From Microcaldota archaeon (GTDB lineage Archaea; Micrarchaeota; Micrarchaeia; Micrarchaeales; CABMGC01): a stretch of DNA of 18,568 nt. Under the pieces are notes generated by a model, which saw only the letters and a list, made by a program, of their open reading frames with translations, was not told the DNA's origin and ran no database searches. The stretch lies in assembly GCA_027314465.1 (NCBI GenBank), contig DAHVAU010000065.1:1-18568 (forward strand), written 5' to 3'. Positions 1-6,081 of the stretch are shown piece by piece (the first letter of the stretch is position 1; every line of letters starts with the position of its first letter). The position numbers and the translations under genes were made by a program.

Positions 1-1271
1 GCGATGAGACTGCGTCGGATCAGGCAGATGGCGGGGTAACGGCCCACCATACCTTTGACCCGTAGGGGATATGAGAGTAAGAGCCCCGAGAAGGGCACTG
101 AGACAATGGCCCTAGCGCTACGGCGTGCAGCAGGCGCGCAAACTCCACAATGCGCAGACGCGTGATGGGGGGAATCTGAGTGGTTCACTTCGGTGAACCT
201 TTTACCAAGTTTAGCAAGCTTGGGGAATAAGTGCTGGGTAAGACCGGTGGCAGCCGCCACGGTAATACCGGCGGCACAAGTGGTGTTCACAATTATTGGG
301 CTTAAAGCGTTAGTAGCCGGCTTAAACAGTCCTGTGTGAAATGTTGGTGCATGACATCAACACGTGCATAGGATACCTTTAGGCTAGGGAGTGGGAGACG
401 TCAGGAGTATTCATGGGGTAAGGGTAAAATCTCGTAATCCTATGAAGACTACCGGTGGCGAAGGCGCCTGACGAGAACACATCCGACGGTGAGTGACGAA
501 GGCTAGGAGAACGAATCGGATTAGATACCCGAGTAGCCCTAGCAGTAAATGATGCAGACTCTGGTGTTGCACTTGCCACGAGCAAGCGCAGTACCGTAGG
601 ACAACTGTTAAGTCTGCCGCCTGGGGAGTACGGCCGCAAGGTTGAAACTTAAAGCAATTGGCGGGGGAGCACACAAGGGGTGGATGCTACGGTTCAATTG
701 AATTCAACGTCGGGAACTTTACCTGGAGCGACGGCAGTGTGAAGGCCAGGCTAATGACCTTGCCTGACGAGCCGAGAGGTGGTGCATGGCGATCGTCAGT
801 TCGTGGTGTGAACTCTCCGGTTAAGTCCGGTAACGAACGAGATCCTTGTTGACAGTTGCTACCTGTCCAGTGATGGACAGGGCACTCTGTCGAGACCGCC
901 TGCGTTTAAGCAGGAGGAAGGAAAGGGCGACGGTACGTCAGTATGCCCCGAATCTCCAGGGCTACACGCGGCATACAGAGGGTGGCACAATGGGTTGCTA
1001 CGCAGAAATGCGACGCTAATCCCCCAAAGCCACTCTAGGTTCGAATTGAGGGTTGAAACTCACCCTCATGAAGTTGGAATCCCTAGTAATCGCTTGTCAC
1101 CAACGAGCGGTGAATATGTCCCCGCTCCTTGCACACACCGCCTGCCAAGTCATCCAAGTGGGGCCTTAGTGACGCAGCGTCCTCGTGGCGCTTTCGAACT
1201 AAGGTTCTGTGAGGGGGGCTAAGGCATAACAAGGTATCCGTAGGGGAACCTGTGGATAGATCACCTCAAAA
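1..1271 (+). rRNA. rrs: 16S ribosomal RNA, 5'-truncated by the window edge
   Basis: Small-subunit rRNA, beginning at about E. coli position 230-250 and running to the 3' end. Landmarks seen: GGGGTAACGGCCCACC near 33, the 530 loop at 249-271, ATTAGATACCC near 520, AAAGCAATTGGCGGGGG near 651, the 1400 region GCACACACCGCC at 1131-1142, AAGGCATAACAAGG at 1221, and the helix-45 GGGGAACC tetraloop at 1243. Helix 45 is intact and covaries with E. coli (UAUCC with GGAUA). Helix 34 also covaries (G1060-C1197, A1061-U1195). These paired changes argue for a working gene rather than a pseudogene. Several nearly universal positions differ (see findings). The exact 3' end is uncertain because the sequence after GATCACCTC is AAAAC instead of CTTA. 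No 23S gene, tRNA-Ala or 5S follows, so the rRNA genes appear unlinked. ORFs inside this interval are spurious. Confidence 0.97.
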
Positions 1272-1286
1272 CTTTACGAAGTTTTG
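1267..1286 (+). terminator. Hairpin at the 16S 3' end
   Basis: CAAAACTT, loop TACG, AAGTTTTG: a perfect 8-bp stem that starts at the last conserved C of the anti-Shine-Dalgarno segment. It could be a processing signal, part of termination, or a structure hiding the 3' tail before maturation. The pairing is seen directly; the role is inferred. Confidence 0.5.
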
Positions 1287-1349
1287 TTACAGAGAATAGT
1301 GTGCGAAAAGAATTGCGCTTTGCGGAATTCCCGAAATACTCAAGCTACA

Positions 1350-1375
1350 TCTCCTTTTTCTTCTTTTATCTTAAT
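1350..1375 (+). terminator. T-rich tract downstream of 16S
   Basis: The run from 1350 is almost pure pyrimidine (CTCC, five T, CTTC, four T, then ATCTTAAT). Archaeal RNA polymerase terminates at oligo-T stretches without needing a hairpin, so this is the likely end of the rRNA transcript. It lies about 80 nt after the mature 3' end. Confidence 0.5.
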
Positions 1376-1376
1376 C

Positions 1377-1407
1377 AGGCCAGAGCTTGGCCTAAACAGG
1401 CCTGTTT
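1377..1407. repeat. Two adjacent inverted repeats
   Basis: AGGCCA (1377-1382) pairs with TGGCCT (1388-1393) across a 5-nt loop, followed at once by the perfect 14-bp palindrome AAACAGGCCTGTTT (1394-1407). Both share the AGGCC core. They sit between the T-rich tract after 16S and a TATA-like TATATATA (1415-1422) upstream of the 1459 gene, so they could be a regulator site for that gene or part of the rRNA terminator. Confidence 0.4.
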
Positions 1408-1458
1408 TGCAATGTATATATATGGCAGTACGTTGAGAGTTATTGTCAGTGACGCAAA

Positions 1459-1944
1459 ATGGCAAGGCTGGAGCTTACTGCTGAGGCATGCTACATGGCA
1501 GGGCTGTACAGCAAGAGCCCGCATACCGAGAAGAGCCTTGTATGCATAAGCACCGGGATTGAGGAGCTTAGGGACAGGTTCATAGAGATGGCAGTGAAGA
1601 ACCTCGGGATAGGGCCCAGCAAGATCATAATGGACAGGGAAGACATAAGCGCAGGCTTCTACCACTCCAGGGTGTCAAAGCAGCTCGCAGGAATCGTGGC
1701 TAGGGAAACCTACATATTCAAGACGGTCAACGAATTCTCAAGGAATTACCTGGCAGGCATGTTCGACATATCAGGGCATGTGACTGCGAGGGGAGTTGAG
1801 ATAAGGCACGTGTCAGCGCGTGATGCGCTTATGCTTGAGAACCTCGGAGTGCACACGCATGGGGATTCGATAAGGAACATAAGCGCGTTCATAGAGATAA
1901 TAAGGGGAAGCAGCATAGTCGCTAGGAGGCTTGCAGAGAGCTAG
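1459..1944 (+). CDS. Degenerate LAGLIDADG-fold protein
   Basis: A 161-residue protein with two halves that each look like a LAGLIDADG unit. Motif 1 is CYMAGLYSKS (residues 11-20), which lacks the catalytic acid. Motif 2 is YLAGMFDISGHV (97-108), which keeps Asp103. Each motif is followed by the usual alternation of strands and helices, including an EELRDRFIEMAVKNLGIG segment after the first and DALMLENLGV after the second. LAGLIDADG proteins are homing endonucleases or their domesticated descendants; with one acid missing, an RNA- or DNA-binding role is more likely than cutting. A TATA-like box at 1415-1422 and GTGA at 1449-1452 sit upstream of the ATG. It is the first gene after 16S, a common target of such elements. 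The fold call is from motif reading only. Confidence 0.75.
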   Translation: MARLELTAEACYMAGLYSKSPHTEKSLVCISTGIEELRDRFIEMAVKNLGIGPSKIIMDREDISAGFYHSRVSKQLAGIVARETYIFKTVNEFSRNYLAGMFDISGHVTARGVEIRHVSARDALMLENLGVHTHGDSIRNISAFIEIIRGSSIVARRLAES

Positions 1945-1954
1945 CGCTTATTGG

Positions 1955-2968
1955 TCAGAGATACTGTCCTGTGCCGGGATAGTGCCTGTCCTTCTCAGAG
2001 CTAGGCGACGACTCATCTATCAGCCTGCGCAGTTCCGGCAGGGCCAATGCTATGGAGTTTAGATTCGATGCTAGCAGATCCATCAGGTTCTTACTGCGAT
2101 TCTCGACTATTTCTGACGATATATGGCCTTCGAGCGCTATTGACAGATCAAGCATCTTGTGCTCCGCGGCACGCATGGCGGCTGCCTTCTTTGTCTCCCC
2201 TGCCTCTGCAAGAGACATTGATTGCGCGTGATATTTCTGCAGTCCCGAGTGCAGGGTCCTTCGCGCCGCATCCATGTCGCCTATTTCCAGCGCAAACTGC
2301 GTAGAGCTGTGCCTTAGCGAGAGCTCAAGCTCCACGAGCGGGTCGTTCTTGATATCTATGCGCGATGCCAGGGCGTTGAGCGTCCTGACCACCTTCCTTG
2401 TTATTGCTATTGCAGAATCTGGATTGCCTGAAGAGGCCATGCGCATCAGCTCTGAGTTGATGGCGTTGAGAGCTTCCATGAGCGATTCGTGAAGCGCAGG
2501 CAGCGTTGTGAAGATCTCCGATACCCTGTATCCCATGCTTAGATAGCGCCCGGTGGTCTGGCGCATCGCGCCAAGAGCCTCCTCGGGCCTGCCAAGCTCA
2601 GCAAGGCCCATGATCATCTTTGTTGATGATGAAAGGAAGTCCGGGATTATGCCCCCCAATTCGACTAGAGACATGTTGGTCTCGGCTTCGAGGGGAAGAC
2701 TGTGCAGGTGATTGCGCGAGGAGCCGATGCCTACCTGCTGCTCAGTGCTGAACTCAGCGCCTACCGCAGGCCTGGCTATGCCCGTAATCTGCCTCCTCCT
2801 GAGCATAACTATCCTGTCAACCAGTGCGATCATTGCCCGGTGTGCCTCCTTTGCCTCGCGACTGAAGTCGTCAAGCCTTATCCCCAGAAGCTCCCTGCGT
2901 CTTTGCATCAAGCCTTCAGTTATACTAGCAGCGCCATTTGTCTGAGTTATCGATCGCTCCCGGAACAT
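1955..2968 (-). CDS. Hypothetical all-helical protein
   Basis: I do not recognise this family. The product is about 337 residues, rich in Leu, Ala, Glu, Arg and Met, with no membrane segment or signal peptide. It reads as a series of amphipathic helices of roughly 30 residues, such as the stretches around FLSSSTKMIMGLAELGRPEEALGAM, DSAIAITRKVVRTLNALASR and MDAARRTLHSGLQKY, which suggests a TPR-like or other helical-repeat scaffold. An in-frame ATG at 3016 would add 16 residues, but the only good TATA element (3018-3025, shared with the divergent ITPase gene) would place the transcript start near 2993, so the ATG at 2968 is preferred. It is tail-to-tail with the LAGLIDADG gene, 10 bp apart. 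Function unknown. Confidence 0.7.
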   Translation of the reverse strand: MFRERSITQTNGAASITEGLMQRRRELLGIRLDDFSREAKEAHRAMIALVDRIVMLRRRQITGIARPAVGAEFSTEQQVGIGSSRNHLHSLPLEAETNMSLVELGGIIPDFLSSSTKMIMGLAELGRPEEALGAMRQTTGRYLSMGYRVSEIFTTLPALHESLMEALNAINSELMRMASSGNPDSAIAITRKVVRTLNALASRIDIKNDPLVELELSLRHSSTQFALEIGDMDAARRTLHSGLQKYHAQSMSLAEAGETKKAAAMRAAEHKMLDLSIALEGHISSEIVENRSKNLMDLLASNLNSIALALPELRRLIDESSPSSEKDRHYPGTGQYL

Positions 2969-3017
2969 TATTATACGAACCCGATGGAATGTATGCTGAC
3001 TACATACGTCGTTCATG

Positions 3018-3025
3018 TATAAATA
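3018..3025 (+). promoter_or_regulatory. TATA box for the ITPase gene
   Basis: TATAAATA begins 31 nt before the ATG at 3049, the spacing expected for a leaderless archaeal transcript. The flanks make it nearly symmetrical (GTAT-AA-ATAC), so it may also serve the divergent gene on the minus strand, giving that one a leader of about 20-25 nt. Confidence 0.6.
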
Positions 3026-3048
3026 CTTTACATGGGAGTTAGGTTTTC

Positions 3049-3618
3049 ATGGACATTGTGTTCGCAACATCCAATCCTGGCAAGGCAAGGGAAGCCAGAC
3101 ATATCCTGGGCAAAGGTCTACGGATATCAAGGCTGGAGCTAGATGAGATACAGTCGATGTACACAGCAGAAGTGGCAAAGCACAAGGCCAGGGAGGCTTA
3201 CAGGATCATCGGCAGGCCCGTGTTTGTTGAGGACACAGGCCTACATATCAAGAGCCTCAATGGATTCCCCGGACCGCTAGTGAAGTGGGCTCTGAGGGGC
3301 ATGGGATACGAAGGCATTTGCAGGGCAGTTGGCAGGGGCAGGGACAGAGGAGCGTACGCCGAGACATGCGTAGCGCTGTGCGATGGGAAACGCGTGCGCA
3401 GCTTCACTGCCAGGATATACGGAACTGTGCCGCTACGCCCCGTTGGAAGCGGAGGGTTCGGATGGGACTGCATATTCGTTCCAAATGGGCATAAACGCAC
3501 GTTTGCGCAGATGGATCTGCAAGAGAAGTCAGCGATATCGATGAGGGGCAGGGCGCTATTGAGGCTAAAGGGGTTCATTGGCGCAAGAGACAAGACTGTT
3601 CGCAAAAGGATTAAATAG
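3049..3618 (+). CDS. rdgB: Non-canonical purine NTP pyrophosphatase (ITPase, HAM1/RdgB family)
   Basis: Hydrolyses dITP, ITP and XTP to the monophosphate and pyrophosphate, cleansing the nucleotide pool. The 189-residue length is typical. Motifs seen: TSNPGK at 7-12 (triphosphate binding), FVEDTGL at 59-65 with the acidic catalytic residues, FPGP at 73-76, GFGWDCIF at 136-143 followed by TFAQM at 151-155, and EKSAISMRGRAL at 159-170. The last block is normally SHR; here His is replaced by Met165, while the following Arg166 is kept. The C-terminus is basic (KTVRKRIK). The gene is probably leaderless from the TATA at 3018. The next gene begins 5-20 bp after its stop and probably shares the transcript. 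Confidence 0.93.
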   Translation: MDIVFATSNPGKAREARHILGKGLRISRLELDEIQSMYTAEVAKHKAREAYRIIGRPVFVEDTGLHIKSLNGFPGPLVKWALRGMGYEGICRAVGRGRDRGAYAETCVALCDGKRVRSFTARIYGTVPLRPVGSGGFGWDCIFVPNGHKRTFAQMDLQEKSAISMRGRALLRLKGFIGARDKTVRKRIK

Positions 3619-3638
3619 GAAACATGCATGAGGATATC

Positions 3639-4079
3639 ATGGAGAGATTCAGGGCGCCTGGGAAAGCGCCCGGAGTGCAGAACGGCGAAGGCGCTAGGAT
3701 AATACCGCTTAGCTCGGCAAGGAGATACCATGACACCCTGAGACTGCATCCCTCAAGCAGGGATCCGCTCTTTGCGGCATTAAGCTATTACTACAAAGCG
3801 ATAAGTTCCTACGAATCAGGAGACATAGGGATATGCAATCTAAATCTGAGAAGGGCCGAGCAGAAGATTGGGGAGGTCGCAAGGAGTATGCACGCAGGGG
3901 ACTATACGAGGCGCCTGCTTTTCGGGACTGCAGATAACCTGCATGGGATGTACATGTCCGCAGCTGTGGGCAACACTGCGCTGTTCGATGAACTGAACCT
4001 GCGCATAATGGACCCAGTAAACAGGATAACGCGCTGGCTTGATGGCCAGGCGCCCGGCAGGCCGCCTACGCCTGCCTGA
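3639..4079 (+). CDS. Small helical protein, possibly FliS-like bundle
   Basis: A 146-residue soluble protein I cannot assign firmly. After a polar N-terminal tail of about 40 residues, the rest is helical: FAALSYYYKAISSYESGDIG, NLNLRRAEQKIGEVARSM, LLFGTADNLHGMYMSAA and a final helix ending NRITRWLDG. This order (an alanine/tyrosine helix with a GDI turn, an RA..I helix, an L..LY.Y-like helix, a final helix ending in W) recalls the FliS export chaperone bundle, but FliS is bacterial and no flagellin gene is present, so this is only a resemblance. The ATG at 3639 is chosen because TGAGG (3629-3633) lies 5 nt before it and matches the altered 16S tail CCUCA exactly. An in-frame ATG at 3624 would add five residues. 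Probably co-transcribed with the ITPase gene. Confidence 0.7.
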   Translation: MERFRAPGKAPGVQNGEGARIIPLSSARRYHDTLRLHPSSRDPLFAALSYYYKAISSYESGDIGICNLNLRRAEQKIGEVARSMHAGDYTRRLLFGTADNLHGMYMSAAVGNTALFDELNLRIMDPVNRITRWLDGQAPGRPPTPA

Positions 4080-4153
4080 ACCTTTACGCACGATAGATCT
4101 TAGCTGCAGCCCTGTTTATATTCCTGCGTCTCCAAAGATGATCCGGCGATGCA

Positions 4154-5023
4154 TTGCTACCAGAGTGGCTCTCCATAAGACCTGCATCTACTGAGAAGTA
4201 CGCAGGCATAAAGAGCACGATATCATCACTGGGGCTGCATACGGTATGCGTTGAAGCGCACTGCCCCAACATAACCGAATGCTGGAGCGCAGGCACTGCC
4301 ACTTTCATGGTGCTCGGGGATCTGTGCACGCGGGGATGCACATTCTGCGCGGTGAATAAGCGCGCAAAGGGCGTATACGTAGATGCCCAGGAGCCGCTGA
4401 AGCTCGCAAGGGCGATAAGCGAATGGGGCCTGGACTACGTGGTGATAACATCCGTATGCAGAGACGACCTCCAGGACCAGGGCGCAGGGCACTTCGCATC
4501 GTGCGTCTCTGAGATAAAGAAGGCCAGTCCGTCCACCCTGGTCGAGGTTCTCATACCGGACTTTAGGGAGGACGAATTGTGCATAAGGCGCATAGCGCAG
4601 TCAGGGCCTGATGTAGTGGGGCACAACATAGAGACTGTTGAGAGGCTAAGCCCTTCAGTGCGGGACAGGAGGGCCGATTACAGGCAGTCGCTGCGGGTGC
4701 TCAGGCTCTTCAAGGAGCTGGATCCGCACGTGTACACCAAGTCCGCTATGATGCTCGGCATAGGAGAGAGCGAAGGGGAAGTGATCTCTGCGATGCGAGA
4801 TCTCAGGGATGCTGGCGTGGACTTCCTTGCCATGGGGCAGTATCTGAGGCCCAGCCAGCGGCACATAGAGGTAAGAGAGTATGTGCCGCCGGAGAGGTTC
4901 GAGAGGCTCAAGGCAGTGGCGCTTGGCATGGGTTTTAGGTACGTGGCTGCCGGACCGTTCGTTAGAAGCTCGTACAAGGCCGGAGAGTACTTCATCAAAG
5001 CTGCACTAAGCGCAAGTAAGTAA
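4154..5023 (+). CDS. lipA: Lipoyl synthase LipA
   Basis: Radical-SAM enzyme that inserts two sulfurs into octanoyl groups on lipoate-dependent proteins. Both clusters are visible: the auxiliary-cluster CX4CX5C motif CVEAHCPNITEC (residues 33-44) and the radical-SAM CX3CX2C motif CTRGCTFC (57-64). The C-terminal RSSY motif, whose serine ligates the auxiliary cluster in characterised LipA, is in VRSSYKAGEY near residue 270. Other family signatures are GHNIETVERL, KSAMMLGIGE and MGQYLRPS. The length of 289 is normal. The start is taken as TTG at 4154: the reading frame is closed by a TGA at 4139, no ATG lies in frame before the conserved LPEWL, and a TATA-like TTTATA lies at 4115-4120. Convergent with the lipoate ligase operon; the stops are 14 bp apart. 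Confidence 0.95.
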   Translation: MLPEWLSIRPASTEKYAGIKSTISSLGLHTVCVEAHCPNITECWSAGTATFMVLGDLCTRGCTFCAVNKRAKGVYVDAQEPLKLARAISEWGLDYVVITSVCRDDLQDQGAGHFASCVSEIKKASPSTLVEVLIPDFREDELCIRRIAQSGPDVVGHNIETVERLSPSVRDRRADYRQSLRVLRLFKELDPHVYTKSAMMLGIGESEGEVISAMRDLRDAGVDFLAMGQYLRPSQRHIEVREYVPPERFERLKAVALGMGFRYVAAGPFVRSSYKAGEYFIKAALSASK

Positions 5024-5037
5024 GGCCCGTACGCCGC

Positions 5038-5793
5038 CTACCTGTACGAGTTCCAGCTATCCGAGGCATAGCGCTTTGACAGCTCAGCTGCGCGTATTGC
5101 CTCGGTGTTTGAGAGCGTCCCCGGCGCTATGCTCTTGCCTTCGCAGAACCCCTTGTACATGGACTCGTAGAGCGCCTTCATGCTTGTCCCAGGAGCCACT
5201 GCGCATACTGATGTGACACGCTCATGGGCGCTGCTTATCGCCTTGTCGCTGATCTTCTCCTTGCTTACGTTCAGTAGCGAGAACATCGCACTTGAGTCTA
5301 TGGAATAGAGGATCGTTCCATGCTGCAGCAGCACCCCATCCCTGCGTGTCTGCGCGTTGCCGGATATCTTCTTGCCTTCTACAGTAATGTCGTTTATTGG
5401 AGCGAACTGCGCATTTATGCCCAGCATGCCAAGACCTGCGATGACCCATCCGCATATGAGGCCGTAGCTTTCGCGTATGCCCTTTGGCATGACGGACTGC
5501 GGCGCTATGACGCTGTACGTCAGTTCGCCCTCGAAGTCGTGATACACCGCGCCTCCTCCGGTTATCCTCCTTACCACGTCGACGCCGGCGGCCTTGCACC
5601 GCTCCATGTTGACCTCGTCAAGGATGCCCTGGAACCTGCCGATCGACACTGCGCTGGGCTTCCACCTGTAGAACCTGATAGTTGCAGTGGATACGCCATC
5701 CCTGACCCCTTCCAGTATCGCCTCGTCAATGCCCATGTTCATTGCTGCGCTGTGCTCCTCAATGGCAATCATCCTCCAGATGGCATCAGTCAT
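5038..5793 (-). CDS. lplA: Lipoate-protein ligase, catalytic subunit LplA
   Basis: Activates lipoate (or octanoate) with ATP and transfers it to a lysine of lipoyl-domain proteins. The 251-residue product has the family motifs: RRITGGGAVYHD at 75-86, NDITVEGKKISGNAQ at 134-148 with the catalytic Lys142, and LLQHGTILYSID at 155-166. It lacks the roughly 90-residue C-terminal accessory domain found in E. coli LplA; that domain is encoded by the gene just upstream, with a 4-bp ATGA overlap implying coupled translation. This two-protein arrangement is known from Thermoplasma acidophilum, where both parts are needed for adenylation. Confidence 0.92.
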   Translation of the reverse strand: MTDAIWRMIAIEEHSAAMNMGIDEAILEGVRDGVSTATIRFYRWKPSAVSIGRFQGILDEVNMERCKAAGVDVVRRITGGGAVYHDFEGELTYSVIAPQSVMPKGIRESYGLICGWVIAGLGMLGINAQFAPINDITVEGKKISGNAQTRRDGVLLQHGTILYSIDSSAMFSLLNVSKEKISDKAISSAHERVTSVCAVAPGTSMKALYESMYKGFCEGKSIAPGTLSNTEAIRAAELSKRYASDSWNSYR

Positions 5794-6071
5794 TTTATCG
5801 CCATTCTTATTGCTTGCGCAATGGACTGCGCTGTGACCCCTATCATCTCAACGCCCTGCTTCCTGGCCACATCGCTTATCCTTGCAGCTATTGAGTCCTC
5901 ATCCGATCTGGCAGGCATGCCTGCAATGGCGAGCTCAATCTGTGCCAGCGCCTCCTCTGGATGCATGAAGAAATCGCCAAGGATCTTTACATCCTCTATA
6001 TTGTCCGAATACTTTATCCTCACGTACACCAGCTTCCCGCCGGGAACCTTGAGCTTGGCAGACCCGTCCAT
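5790..6071 (-). CDS. lplB: Lipoate-protein ligase, accessory subunit LplB (C-terminal domain)
   Basis: A 93-residue protein matching the C-terminal domain of lipoate ligases as a separate gene. It shows KVPGGKLVYVRI at 8-19 and the IEDVKILGDFFMHPEEAL segment (25-42) that characterises this domain, where G-D-F-F and the acidic PEE follow a strand. In Thermoplasma the equivalent protein associates with LplA and is required for formation of lipoyl-AMP. The gene overlaps lplA by 4 bp and follows the DUF373 gene by 10 bp, so the three form one transcription unit. Confidence 0.88.
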   Translation of the reverse strand: MDGSAKLKVPGGKLVYVRIKYSDNIEDVKILGDFFMHPEEALAQIELAIAGMPARSDEDSIAARISDVARKQGVEMIGVTAQSIAQAIRMAIK

Positions 6072-6081
6072 GAGAAATGCC

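Noticed and set aside
379..1222. Several ORFs of 64-87 codons on both strands
   Set aside because: They lie wholly inside the 16S rRNA gene, whose covarying helices explain the sequence; none has a protein-like composition.
1287..1458. tRNA-Ala or start of 23S after the 16S gene
   Set aside because: No cloverleaf or 23S sequence follows; a T-rich terminator and a protein gene do.
1301..1665. ORFs 1301-1549 (plus) and 1375-1665 (minus)
   Set aside because: The first runs through the post-16S T-rich tract and palindromes; the second is antisense to the LAGLIDADG gene. Neither has a promoter or recognisable motif.
3198..3749. 183-codon ORF antisense to the ITPase gene
   Set aside because: It mirrors a well-supported gene with all family motifs. 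Long antisense frames are expected in this codon usage, and the protein has no recognisable domain.
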